Source of the DNA: DATAYF01 sp036272735
GTDB lineage: Bacteria > Chloroflexota > Ktedonobacteria > Ktedonobacterales > Ktedonobacteraceae
Direction: 5' to 3'
Length of the DNA: 36,361 bases
NCBI GenBank assembly: GCA_036272735.1
Contig: DATAYF010000249.1
Location: forward strand, 1-36,361
The notes beneath the pieces were generated by a model. The model was not told the DNA's origin, did not search any database, and saw only the letters and a list, made by a program, of their open reading frames with translations. Position 1 is the stretch's first letter, and each line of letters starts with the position of its first letter. A program made the position numbers and the translations under genes. This document shows positions 7,410-15,425 of this stretch, one piece after another.

Positions 7410-8957
7410 TTAGCGGCTGGCATAACGTTTTGGGGCGGTTGTGCGTCGCGCCTGCGGTGCCACTCTGGGCCTCTTATTGGCTGTCCGGTGCAGTGGCTCC
7501 GTGGCTGTAAAAGCATGTGGTTTGCGTCTATCTGTGGTTCTACCTACGCTAAACTGCTTGCTTGCTCCTCTTCTGCCATCCCTGGCTCTGCCGGAGTATG
7601 GGCGTTCTGGCGAAGCAAAATCTTCTGGCTGCAACGCTGGTGTGCCGCTGGTCACACTATCTTTCTGTCGTTTCTTGAAAGCGGATTCCGTGTGCTTGTC
7701 CTGCTTTGGCTGCGCAAATCTGCCACGCTCATGTCCTGGCGCGAAATGCTTGCGGTCACGCATTGGCCGCTGCTCGCTATCCTGCTCGTGCTGCTGCATT
7801 ACCAGAGCTTCTGGTTTGGCGAGCGGTTTTGCAACCATGGCTTGCTCGTCAATCGCCAGCCGCTGCAATATAACTGCCTGCCCTAAATTGCGCGCCATAC
7901 GTCGCCATTTGGGGAGATCTGCTGGTACCAGCAGCGTAATTGCCTTGCCTTGTCGTCCCATCCTGCCCGTGCGGCCAATGCGATGCGTAAACAGTTCGCT
8001 CGATTCGGGTAGCTCGTAATTGATGACCTGGTGTATCCCCTTAATATCCAGCCCACGCGCGGCTACATCGGTGGCAAGCAACGTCTGCACCTGTCCGTGA
8101 CGGAACGCGGTAAGCACCTTGTCCCGTGCATTCTGGCTTTTGTTGCCGTGTAACGTTCCTACCGTAAATCCAAGCTTGCTGAGCTGTTTCCCTAATTTCT
8201 CGACGCCATATTTCGTCCTGCCAAAAATGAGACTGCTTTCTCCCTCTGTGGAATGCAAGAGGGTGCAGAGTGTTGCCATTTTCTGCTCTTGTGTCATCTG
8301 ATAGGTTATTTGCTCGATGGTGCTTTGTGCACCCGTGCCTGCTGTAATGTCAATCTTGACTGGATCTTTGAGGAATTTTTTCTGTAGCTTCTCAACCCAG
8401 TCCGGTATGGTCGCGGAAAAGAATGCCATTTGTCGTTCGTCAGGCGTGGTTGCTAAGATGTTTTCAATAACTGGCGCAAAACCACTATCCAGCATCTGAT
8501 CAGCCTCGTCCAGTATGCACACTCTCACCTCGTTCAGTACTAAACTGCCGCGCTCAAGGTGATCCTTTACCCGTCCGGGTGTGCCTACGACAATCTGCGA
8601 TCCATAGCGCAATGCTGAAATCTGAGCACCATAGGGTCGCCCGCCTACCAGTAGCGCCGTCGTAAGCTTGCGACTGCTTGCCAGTTTGCTCAGCACCGTG
8701 TTTACCTGGGTAGCCAGTTCGCGCGTTGGCACGAGTACCAGCGCCTGTACTTCACGTTTCTTGGCTAACCTTTCCACCAGCGGGATGCCGTAGGCAAGCG
8801 TCTTGCCCGATCCGGTAGCCGATTGCCCTACCAGATCTTTTCCAGCGAGCAGTGCTGGAATTGCCTCGGCCTGAATGGGCGTCGGCTCTGTAATCTGCAT
8901 GTTTGCCAGCACCGTATACGTTGTGGGTTGCAAAGAGAAGTCGTTAAAAGATGGCAT
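7410..8957 (-). CDS. DEAD-box ATP-dependent RNA helicase
   Basis: A 515-residue RNA helicase of the RhlE/CshA/DeaD group. Q-motif near residues 20-30 (TEPTPIQAEAIPALL), Walker A ATGSGKT with K52, motif Ia PTRELA, Ib GTPGR, DEAD at 150-153, SAT, then the second RecA domain with TDVAARGLDI and HRIGRTGRMGRQG. Residues from ~385 on form a long Lys/Arg/Gln/Pro-rich tail, as is usual for RNA anchoring. It probably remodels structured mRNA or ribosome assembly intermediates. ATG 8957 follows AAAGGA at good spacing. The upstream region gives an unusually long leader with a stable hairpin, a layout known from cold-responsive helicases; that regulation is inference. Subfamily not resolved. Confidence 0.93.
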   Translation of the reverse strand: MPSFNDFSLQPTTYTVLANMQITEPTPIQAEAIPALLAGKDLVGQSATGSGKTLAYGIPLVERLAKKREVQALVLVPTRELATQVNTVLSKLASSRKLTTALLVGGRPYGAQISALRYGSQIVVGTPGRVKDHLERGSLVLNEVRVCILDEADQMLDSGFAPVIENILATTPDERQMAFFSATIPDWVEKLQKKFLKDPVKIDITAGTGAQSTIEQITYQMTQEQKMATLCTLLHSTEGESSLIFGRTKYGVEKLGKQLSKLGFTVGTLHGNKSQNARDKVLTAFRHGQVQTLLATDVAARGLDIKGIHQVINYELPESSELFTHRIGRTGRMGRQGKAITLLVPADLPKWRRMARNLGQAVILQRLAIDEQAMVAKPLAKPEALVMQQHEQDSEQRPMRDRKHFAPGHERGRFAQPKQDKHTESAFKKRQKDSVTSGTPALQPEDFASPERPYSGRARDGRRGASKQFSVGRTTDRRKPHAFTATEPLHRTANKRPRVAPQARRTTAPKRYASR

Positions 8958-9267
8958 GAAAAATCCTTTCGGCCAAATGCGCCCTTACGAGCGCGGTACA
9001 TCTCTCTGAAGGCACAGTGCCAGCAGAGAGTACCAGGAGCAGGCCGTAGGAGGATACGGGAGCAATGCTGCTAGCTGATATCAGGTACGAACTTGCGTGC
9101 AGGAAGAGATTATTCTATAGAGGATTGCTCAGAACTCTTTAGCGTCTTTATCGGGGAACAGGGTAGGCTAGCAGCCTGCTCCATGCCGTGCAAACAATTA
9201 TAACTCTTGCAGTGTACCCTCTCGTGAGCTAATCGTCAAGGTAAGCGCAAAAATATGCTATCCCTAC
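8958..9267 (-). promoter_or_regulatory. long structured leader of the DEAD-box helicase gene
   Basis: A TATAAT (9202-9197, minus strand) would give a leader of about 235 nt. At 8995-9034 a compound hairpin forms: GGTAC/GTACC, TCTCTG/CAGAGA and GGCAC/GTGCC stacked over a tiny loop, ending about 25 nt before the SD. No good -35 was found. No ORF lies in this stretch. Confidence 0.45.
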
Positions 9268-9296
9268 TTGACAGCGGGCAAGGCAAAAGGTATATT
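9268..9296 (+). promoter_or_regulatory. near-consensus promoter for the NUDIX-nicotinamidase unit
   Basis: TTGACA at 9268-9273, a 17-bp spacer and TATATT at 9291-9296. The predicted start near 9303 leaves a leader of about 157 nt before ATG 9460. It contains a small hairpin (GCAGAC ... GTCTGC) and TTGGC...GCCAA, but no recognised riboswitch. Confidence 0.65.
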
Positions 9297-9459
9297 AGTG
9301 TAGAAGGGACACTAAGTAACTCTGGTGGGAAGAAGCAATAGATTGCAGACGTAAAACCTATATTGTCTGCCTATGCTTATTGTAACATGAAACATTGGCG
9401 ATTGCTAGCCAATACACCACCAGTTTTGCGATTACGAACGAGAAGAGAACGTTTGGCAG

Positions 9460-10206
9460 ATGATGGAAGAACAAAGTGCGTCAACGGGCGATACCCAGAA
9501 CGGTGGAACGAAAAAAGCGGGCATAACGGAAGCGAAAGATCATCATTACGACCCGAACAAGTATGAACGTCCTTCGGTGACGGTGGACGTGGTGATGATG
9601 AGTTTACGCCAGCGTGATTTACAGGTGCTACTGATCAAGCGGCGTGCCTGGCCCTACGAGGGTATGTGGGCTATTCCTGGTGGCTTCGTTAACATGAACG
9701 AGTCACTAGAGACCGCTGCCAAGCGCGAGCTACAGGAAGAGACCGGCGTTCAAGATGTGTACCTTGAACAGCTTTATACCTTTGGCGATCCTGGGCGCGA
9801 CCCGCGAACACGTGTAATTACCGTGGTTTATTTTGCGCTGCTCGACTCCGAGCGTTTGCAGGTCAGGGCGGCCGAGGACGCCAGCGATGTTGAGTGGTTT
9901 TCGGTGTATGATCTGCCCTCGCTGGCCTTCGATCACGACGAAATTTTGCTATACGCGTTGCATCGTCTGCGTGGCAAGCTCGATTACACAACAATTGCTT
10001 TCAACCTGCTGCCCGAACAATTTACGCTGCGCGAGTTGCAGCGCGTCTATGAAATGATCCTGCACAAGCGACTGGACAAGCGCAACTTTCGCAAGAAGGT
10101 GCTCACAACTGGTATTTTGGAAGATAGCGGGGCGAAGAAGATGGAGGGGACGCATCGGCCAGCGCGCCTGTACCGCTTCAATCCAGCGGTTGAGCATAAA
10201 CTGTAG
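9460..10206 (+). CDS. NUDIX hydrolase with C-terminal winged helix (NrtR-like)
   Basis: A 248-residue protein. Residues 1-35 are a polar, low-complexity extension. A NUDIX domain follows with an intact box (GGFVNMNESLETAAKREL, then QEETGV), so hydrolysis of ADP-ribose-like substrates is possible. The last ~80 residues (FNLLPEQFTLRELQRVYEMI ... GTHRPARLYRF) match the winged helix of the NrtR/COG4111 group, where the NUDIX fold senses ADP-ribose and the helix binds DNA to repress NAD genes. It lies 48 bp before a nicotinamidase-like gene, which fits that role. The start is uncertain because the SD is weak; GTG/ATG alternatives inside the polar leader exist. NrtR-type repression is inferred. Confidence 0.85.
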   Translation: MMEEQSASTGDTQNGGTKKAGITEAKDHHYDPNKYERPSVTVDVVMMSLRQRDLQVLLIKRRAWPYEGMWAIPGGFVNMNESLETAAKRELQEETGVQDVYLEQLYTFGDPGRDPRTRVITVVYFALLDSERLQVRAAEDASDVEWFSVYDLPSLAFDHDEILLYALHRLRGKLDYTTIAFNLLPEQFTLRELQRVYEMILHKRLDKRNFRKKVLTTGILEDSGAKKMEGTHRPARLYRFNPAVEHKL

Positions 10207-10254
10207 TGCTCTGCTATTGCGCTGTGTTACAGCATCACAAGGAGGCGATTTGGC

Positions 10255-10983
10255 ATGGTAAGTTCATCTATTCCAGACGATATCGTCGCGCAATCTGCGC
10301 AATTTGTGGAGGTGCTCGCGGCGTGGGAGCGTGCACTGCCTGCCCTTAGCTGGCATGATGTCATGGCGGGTGTGCAACCTGAGCAGGTAGCGTTGTTCAG
10401 CGTCGATATGTTGAACGGTTTCTGTTACGAGGGCGCACTTGCCAGTCCGCGCATCCAGCATATTATTCCCGCTGTAGTAGCTACTTTTCGCGACGCTTAC
10501 GCCGCCGGTGTGCGCGACTTTATACTGGCCCAGGACGCTCACAGCGCGGATGCGACCGAATTTGCTGATTTTGCTCCCCATTGCCAGGCAGGCAGTCGCG
10601 AGGCACAGACCGTTCCTGAACTAGCGGCTCTGCCCTTCGCCGATCTCTATACCATCGTCTCCAAAAATTCCCTAAGCGCCTTTCAAGGGACCCATCTAGG
10701 GGACTGGTTGGAGGCGCGGCACGATCTGCGGGTCGCGGTGATCGTCGGCAACTGCACCGATCTGTGCGTGCAGCAGATGGCGATGCACCTGAAGCTGTAC
10801 GCCAACGCCTACGACCGGCCATTGCGCGTGATCATGCCGGAGAACGCCGTACAGACCTATGACATGCCTCTCGCGACGGCGCAAGAACTGAACGTCTTGC
10901 CCCACAACGGCGCTGTCTTACACCTGCTGTCCTTATACCACATGCGCTTGAACGGCATCGAAGTGGTGCGCGCGCTGCATTGA
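10255..10983 (+). CDS. isochorismatase-fold cysteine hydrolase, nicotinamidase-like
   Basis: A 242-residue hydrolase. The triad is visible: D51 in VALFSVDML, K137 in IVSKNSLSAF and nucleophile C171 in NCTDLCVQQ. D94/H96 and H109 resemble the metal-site residues of nicotinamidases. It probably turns nicotinamide into nicotinate, feeding the Preiss-Handler NAD route; other isochorismatase-like amidases remain possible. About 40 N-terminal residues precede the first strand, longer than the minimal fold. ATG 10255 follows a strong AAGGAGG. It is 48 bp downstream of the NrtR-like gene and probably shares its promoter. No export signal. Confidence 0.86.
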   Translation: MVSSSIPDDIVAQSAQFVEVLAAWERALPALSWHDVMAGVQPEQVALFSVDMLNGFCYEGALASPRIQHIIPAVVATFRDAYAAGVRDFILAQDAHSADATEFADFAPHCQAGSREAQTVPELAALPFADLYTIVSKNSLSAFQGTHLGDWLEARHDLRVAVIVGNCTDLCVQQMAMHLKLYANAYDRPLRVIMPENAVQTYDMPLATAQELNVLPHNGAVLHLLSLYHMRLNGIEVVRALH

Positions 10984-11178
10984 CGACCCCAACAAGAGAG
11001 AATCCCTGCAAGCGTTGGATCTTTATCTTGACTCCTACTGCTGCCGAAAAAGTAGCCAAAGGAGAGAATGAATCGGCAGTGAGCAGATGGAACGAGAAAG
11101 AATGAGGAGAATAGCGTCCCCGACGAGAACAGCTCTTTGGTTCCGCGTTGTCAAATAACTACCAGGGGAGAAAAAGCC

Positions 11179-11256
11179 ATGAGAAAAGTCAGAGTATCCA
11201 TGATGGGAACACGTATTTCTCCATTTGCGGAGCGAATGGAGAAATACGTGTGCTAG
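11179..11256 (+). CDS. possible 25-aa peptide ORF across a perfect palindrome
   Basis: ATG 11179 sits right behind GGGGAGAAAAAGCC, one of the best ribosome sites in the window. The 25 codons (beginning MRKVRVSMMG and ending EKYVC) run across a palindrome with perfect 17-bp arms at 11209-11225 and 11235-11251. The stop lies 49 bp before the next gene. It could be a leader peptide, a small protein, or the stub of a gene cut by a palindromic insertion. I recognise no homologue. The rest of the 322-bp gap from 10984 shows no other feature. Confidence 0.35.
   Translation: MRKVRVSMMGTRISPFAERMEKYVC
11209..11251. repeat. perfect 17-bp inverted repeat upstream of the serine hydrolase
   Basis: Arms 11209-11225 and 11235-11251 with a 9-nt loop. 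It lies 55 bp upstream of ATG 11306, so it could be an attenuating hairpin, an operator or a repeat unit. Confidence 0.75.
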
Positions 11257-11305
11257 AAATTCCGTGCAGCACCATACAGAGAAGGCAAGACGGCGGAAAG
11301 AGGCA

Positions 11306-12511
11306 ATGAGTACCGCAGGATTGTCCAAGGTGCGGCTCAGCCGCATGCACGATGTCATGGCTGGCTTTGTTGAGCGCGGCAAAGTTCCCGGCCTTATCAC
11401 GCTGATTAGCCGACGGGGCGAGGTCCATGTCGATGTGATCGGCACGCAGGCATTCGAAGACCCTACCCCGATGCGGCGCGACACCATCTTCCGCCTTTCC
11501 TCGATGACCAAGCCGATCATAGCCGTGGCGACGATGATTCTGGTGGAAGCATGCAAGCTGCGGCTGGATGAGCCGGTGGACGCTCTGCTTCCTGAACTGG
11601 CTGAGCGCAAGGTGTTGAAGCGACTGGGCGGCCCGCTCGATGACACGGTGCCCGCGAACCGGTCGATCACGGTGCGGGACCTGCTCACCTTCCGCATGGG
11701 TTTCGGGCAGATCATGGCACCGCCAGATGCCTATCCGATCCTCTTGGCGGCAAACGAACAGCAAATTGGCATGGGACCTCCGAGCCCGTCGCAGATGCCT
11801 GCACCCGATGAGTGGATGCGCCGTCTTGGGCGGCTTCCGCTCATGTACCAGCCCGGTGAGAGGTGGATGTATAACACCGCATCCGACGTGCTGAGTGTGC
11901 TGATTGCGCGAGCTTCGGGACAGCCCCTGGAGGCGTTTTTGCGCGAACACATCTTCGAGCCACTCGACATGCGGGACACCAGTTTCAGCGTGCCAGCATC
12001 ATCGCTCGACCGATTGGCAACCAGCTATTGGACTGATCCCAAAAGCAGGAAACTCGCCGTCTATGACGAGGCCGAGGGCAGTCAATGGAGCCATCCGCCT
12101 GCTTTCCCGTCAGGAGCTGGCGGACTCGTTTCGACCATCGACGACTATCTAGCCTTCGGACAGATGATGCTCTCCCAGGGCAAACACGGCAACGAGCGTA
12201 TTCTGTCGAGACTTGCGATCGAACTCATGACGACTGACCAACTGACGCCTGAGCAGAAAGCGGTGTCCGTGCCGATCCCTGGCTTCTTTGATAGTCATGG
12301 CTGGGGATTCGGCGTTTCCGTGGACACCAGGCGCGATCACATAGCGGCAGTGCCTGGTCGCTATGGCTGGGACGGCGGCATGGGCACCTCCTGGTATTCA
12401 GACCCCAAGGAGGAGATGGTTACTATCCTGATGACCCAATGCACCTTTGCACCCCCCAGTCCACCAAATGTCGATTTCTGGACCCTGGCCTACCAGGCGA
12501 TTGACGACTAA
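11306..12511 (+). CDS. serine hydrolase of the class C beta-lactamase/esterase family
   Basis: A 401-residue protein of the beta-lactamase-related family (penicillin-binding-like esterases and peptidases). SxxK is S66-M-T-K69 in FRLSSMTKP, the YxN-type motif is YNTASD, and HGWGFG plus GRYGWDGGMG supply the late motifs. This size and the lack of a signal peptide favour a cytoplasmic esterase or peptidase over a true beta-lactamase. I chose ATG 11306, preceded by GGAAAGAGG; the frame extends to 11225, but that part overlaps the palindrome and has no ribosome site. It is monocistronic, followed by a 23-bp-stem hairpin. The substrate is unknown. A second, distant family member lies at 19286-20791. 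Confidence 0.88.
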   Translation: MSTAGLSKVRLSRMHDVMAGFVERGKVPGLITLISRRGEVHVDVIGTQAFEDPTPMRRDTIFRLSSMTKPIIAVATMILVEACKLRLDEPVDALLPELAERKVLKRLGGPLDDTVPANRSITVRDLLTFRMGFGQIMAPPDAYPILLAANEQQIGMGPPSPSQMPAPDEWMRRLGRLPLMYQPGERWMYNTASDVLSVLIARASGQPLEAFLREHIFEPLDMRDTSFSVPASSLDRLATSYWTDPKSRKLAVYDEAEGSQWSHPPAFPSGAGGLVSTIDDYLAFGQMMLSQGKHGNERILSRLAIELMTTDQLTPEQKAVSVPIPGFFDSHGWGFGVSVDTRRDHIAAVPGRYGWDGGMGTSWYSDPKEEMVTILMTQCTFAPPSPPNVDFWTLAYQAIDD

Positions 12512-12564
12512 CGAAGAACAGAGCGTCCCCTACGGCAAATTCCCGCTAAAGACGCTTCTGCAAG

Positions 12565-12624
12565 CGCTCACCGCAGCGACCGCGTTCACTCATTGGTCCG
12601 CGAACGTGGTCGCTGCGGTGAGCG
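12565..12624. repeat. 23-bp-stem palindrome after the serine hydrolase
   Basis: Arms 12565-12587 and 12602-12624 pair with one mismatch around a 14-nt loop (CGCTCACCGCAGCGACC at the outer end). There is no T-run, so it is either a factor-independent hairpin without U-tract or a repeat unit. It lies in the gap between convergent genes. Confidence 0.65.
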
Positions 12625-12764
12625 TTGTCGCTACACGGCTCCCATTCCAGGTGTGCCGGTCGCATCTCCCACCGAGCTTCTTGAAGCGTATCTATCGAAA
12701 TTGAGCAAGACCCACAAAACATGCCTATCCTTCAGGCACATTACCAGGTTTTTAGAAGAAGGGC

Positions 12765-13481
12765 TTACTTCTCGCTAGCTGTTCCAGCTATCATAGGGAG
12801 ACGCACGGTGCAGTAGGATACCTGCGCGGGGGTCCAGCCAATACAATCGAAGCGCGTGCCCGTGGGTGCGTCTAACAGGCCACCTTCCAGGGGTAGCGGG
12901 AGCTTGCTGGCCGGGTCCCACAGCACGGGTAACGATGGCAGTTGCTCGCTCTGCCGGGATAAGACCTCTACGGGGAAGAGGCGCCGTGTGTAGGCGTCAA
13001 GCGCGTGGCGCGGAACATGTAACACTTCACGCCGCCAGATGATAAACGCATCTTTGCGCGTCTGCGCTTGCGTGCTCTCTTCGCCGACGCTGGTAGTCTG
13101 TGGCGTCAGAGCGAATTGTTGGGCCTTCTGGGGCGTAATCATTAAGCGTTCTACGTAGCGACCTGTCGGATTAAGGATCGCGCTTGCCTGCGCACTATAA
13201 TGCAGGATGCGCCGTAGCCAGGCAGGCGGATCGCTGAGAGGAATGCCCCATTCATGAGAAACCACAGTTTCGCCACGCTGCTCATGACGACTGTGATAGA
13301 CCAGAAAAATCAGCTTCTGTGCCTTAAAGTTACAATGGCATTCATCCCACGTGGGATATCTGCGCTGTTTCATCTCGTGGCGTACATAGCGCTGTATGCT
13401 CTTGAGTACTCCTGCCGCACCCAGGGCAGCAGCAGCCGAAATAAGTAGTGTCTGGTTTCTACGCATCCTGGCCTTCTCCAT
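12765..13481 (-). CDS. uncharacterised membrane-anchored protein (238 aa)
   Basis: I do not recognise this family. Residues ~9-27 (LLISAAAALGAAGVLKSI) form one hydrophobic helix after a basic start, suggesting an N-terminal anchor; the remainder is soluble, rich in Arg, Gln and Pro. Its ATG overlaps the stop of the upstream HAD gene by one base (TAATG), so translation is probably coupled and the two products may act together. A WDECHCNF segment near residue 45 and a C-terminal FDCIGW carry the few cysteines. No catalytic motif is visible. Confidence 0.75.
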   Translation of the reverse strand: MEKARMRRNQTLLISAAAALGAAGVLKSIQRYVRHEMKQRRYPTWDECHCNFKAQKLIFLVYHSRHEQRGETVVSHEWGIPLSDPPAWLRRILHYSAQASAILNPTGRYVERLMITPQKAQQFALTPQTTSVGEESTQAQTRKDAFIIWRREVLHVPRHALDAYTRRLFPVEVLSRQSEQLPSLPVLWDPASKLPLPLEGGLLDAPTGTRFDCIGWTPAQVSYCTVRLPMIAGTASEK

Positions 13482-14224
13482 TATTCGTGTGTGACCTCCA
13501 ACAAATCAAGTAGTTCATCTAAAGAATGTATGAGCAAGCAATCCACATCTGATGGCTGTAGTCTGTGCGCTCGATCAAGCAGAACAGGGGTGATGCCGAC
13601 GGAACGTGCTCCCAATACATCGTTAATGTAAGAATCGCCGATATGCACTGAGTAATCGGCGATAGCGTTGCAACGTGTGAGCGCTGTTTCATAGAGCACA
13701 GGTGCTGGCTTGGCGTGCCGTGCCGCCGACGAAATGAGCAAGCATTCGAAATAGCGCGTAAGTTCGAGTTGCCGGAAAATGGGGCCAAGCACGATGCCCC
13801 AATCGGAGATCACGCCCAGGGTATAGCCTCGCTGGTGCAGCGTTTCCACAGTCGCGCGTACGTCGGGGTATAATTCCCAACTGCTATGTTTATCGAATTC
13901 ACGATTAATCGTTTTGGCGAGCTGGTAGAGGCGTCGTTCGTCGTGCTCAGCCACGCACGGACGCAGCATATTGATGTAGTAGTTCGTCCACAATTCCTCG
14001 ATAGCCTGTTCATCAGCCCAGGTGTGCCGGTGCAGGCGCGTGTAGCGCAAGAAGTAATCCTCCGCCGCCAGCATGGCCTGTTCAACCTGCTCTAGCTCTA
14101 TATGTAGGCCGAGCTGGCGACAGGCTTGTTGGCAAATTTGCGGGACAGATGGATAGGGACGAAGCAGAGTAAAACCAGCATCAAAGAAGACAGTACGAAT
14201 TGATTGTGGCTGTTCCAGTGGCAT
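13481..14224 (-). CDS. HAD-superfamily hydrolase
   Basis: A 247-residue HAD protein with a helical cap between motifs I and II. Motif I reads FFDAGFTLL with nucleophile D15, but the usual second Asp is Gly17, as in some HDHD3-like members, so phosphatase activity is uncertain. Motif II is ISDWG, motif III the lysine of HAKPAPVLYE and motif IV HIGDSYINDVLGA. The start ATG 14224 has only a weak GGGAAC/GGGAAAC purine site. It is the first gene of a coupled pair with the membrane-anchored unknown. The palindrome 16 bp upstream may control it. Confidence 0.88.
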   Translation of the reverse strand: MPLEQPQSIRTVFFDAGFTLLRPYPSVPQICQQACRQLGLHIELEQVEQAMLAAEDYFLRYTRLHRHTWADEQAIEELWTNYYINMLRPCVAEHDERRLYQLAKTINREFDKHSSWELYPDVRATVETLHQRGYTLGVISDWGIVLGPIFRQLELTRYFECLLISSAARHAKPAPVLYETALTRCNAIADYSVHIGDSYINDVLGARSVGITPVLLDRAHRLQPSDVDCLLIHSLDELLDLLEVTHE

Positions 14225-14239
14225 GTTTCCCGTTCCCTA

Positions 14240-14270
14240 TGCTAGACTCGGCTATATTCCGAGTCTAGCA
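14240..14270 (-). promoter_or_regulatory. 31-bp palindrome overlapping the promoter of the HAD gene (operator candidate)
   Basis: Perfect 12-bp arms, TGCTAGACTCGG and CCGAGTCTAGCA, with a 7-nt centre. On the minus strand a TTGACA lies 18 bp before a TAGACT that falls in the first arm, so a bound protein would block polymerase. A 5'-UTR hairpin is an alternative. Confidence 0.5.
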
Positions 14271-14310
14271 TGATAAACATCGTTGTGTCAATGTGATAAT
14301 CATTGATTTA

Positions 14311-14408
14311 AAGAAGAGCAACACGTTGTTTGAAACACTGTGATGGGTTTGTTACATAGATGAGTATTGATGGCCCCATGGTGCCATCAATACTCATCTA
14401 TGTAACAA
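14311..14408. repeat. palindromic repeat, family B copy 1
   Basis: A 38-bp conserved lead-in (14311-14348) runs into perfect 26-bp arms at 14349-14374 and 14383-14408 with an 8-nt centre. The lead-in and the start of the arm (AAGAAGAG, TGAAA, GTTACATAGA) recur at 24150-24225. It lies downstream of the D-amino-acid-oxidase-like gene and could also stop transcription. Confidence 0.75.
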
Positions 14409-14423
14409 AAAAGTTTTTTGATA

Positions 14424-15374
14424 CTAAAAGTGGCAAAGCTTCACCACTTCGGCCGCGCACCCCCACGAAAGGGTAATGCCAGCGCCTCCATGCCCATAAT
14501 TGTGAAGCAGGAGACGATCCTCCGCAACGTGCTCTGCTTCTACGCGCACCGTTGGACGCACGGGCCGCAGTCCGCAGGTGACGCTCTCGATATCGGCGGC
14601 AGAGGTGGATTGAAACTCAGATGCCAGCCGTGCACAGCGCCGGATGATCGCTTGCGTCTCCGCAGGATCGATCTCCAATTGCTCGTTGTTTTCCTCGTAG
14701 GTTCCTCCGAGCACGATATCGTGGAGGCGAGGCACGATATAGGTCAGACCATGCGCATTCGTTTCATCGACGATCACACGCTGAAAGCCGTTGTGTTTGA
14801 TACGCACGACCTGGCCCCTGGCGGCCTGAAGAGTCGTATCCCCAATCAGTTCTCGTGCTCCTAAGCCACTACAGTTTACGACGACTGGAGCCTGTGCGAA
14901 TGCTTTCGCCAGGTTCGTGACCATGCGCTGCACGATCTGGCCGCCTTTGCGCGTGAATGCACGCATAAGATACGCCAGATAGGCTCGAGTATCAATAACG
15001 GGCGTTGTACAGGTATAGCCATCACGATAGCCGTCGGGTAGCTCCTCTTGTGTGGCATGGCGAAAGTCCAGCACCGCTGGCGCCCACCAGGGATCAGGGC
15101 CTGGGGCCGACAAAACCTCCAGGAAGCGTTTCATGGTCACGCCACTTTCTGTAACGGACTGCAACGCTTGCAACTTCTGCCACGTTTCGCGCCCCCAGGC
15201 CGTCACTTTCTCAGGTGGATAGGCCTTAAAAGGAAGCCAGACGGCAGCCGCGATATTGGATGTCGTGTGTGGGGGAAGATCCCTGGCCCAGATCTGCACA
15301 CGATGACCCGCTTCCAGCAAGCACAGTCCGGTGGTCAGGCCGGAGACGCCACAACCAATAATCAGGATATCCAT
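14424..15374 (-). CDS. FAD-dependent D-amino-acid oxidase family protein
   Basis: A 316-residue flavoprotein. The N-terminal dinucleotide fold has GxGxxG at G7, G9 and G12 (IIGCGVSGLTTG). The C-terminus has CGLRPVRP, carrying the substrate-carboxylate Arg of D-amino-acid oxidases, and HNYGHGGAGITLSWG, the classic DAO signature. It should oxidise a neutral or acidic D-amino acid to the oxo acid, ammonia and peroxide; the exact substrate is open. I chose ATG 15374, preceded by GAGAGGAAAACAG; the frame runs on to 15422 without a ribosome site. It lies 51 bp after the S9 peptidase gene on the same strand, so the two may form an operon for peptide and amino-acid use. Confidence 0.9.
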   Translation of the reverse strand: MDILIIGCGVSGLTTGLCLLEAGHRVQIWARDLPPHTTSNIAAAVWLPFKAYPPEKVTAWGRETWQKLQALQSVTESGVTMKRFLEVLSAPGPDPWWAPAVLDFRHATQEELPDGYRDGYTCTTPVIDTRAYLAYLMRAFTRKGGQIVQRMVTNLAKAFAQAPVVVNCSGLGARELIGDTTLQAARGQVVRIKHNGFQRVIVDETNAHGLTYIVPRLHDIVLGGTYEENNEQLEIDPAETQAIIRRCARLASEFQSTSAADIESVTCGLRPVRPTVRVEAEHVAEDRLLLHNYGHGGAGITLSWGCAAEVVKLCHF

Positions 15375-15425
15375 CTGTTTTCCTCTCCTGGCTTCCTCTA
15401 GTCTATATGCTATCTGTATCACATA

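Noticed and set aside
11306..12511. Calling either serine hydrolase a true beta-lactamase resistance gene
   Set aside because: No signal peptide, and most members of this family with such length are esterases or peptidases.
14349..14408. Reading the 26-bp palindrome as a CRISPR repeat or part of an array
   Set aside because: Only a single palindrome, no spacer pattern and no cas genes. None of the repeats in this window form a regular array.
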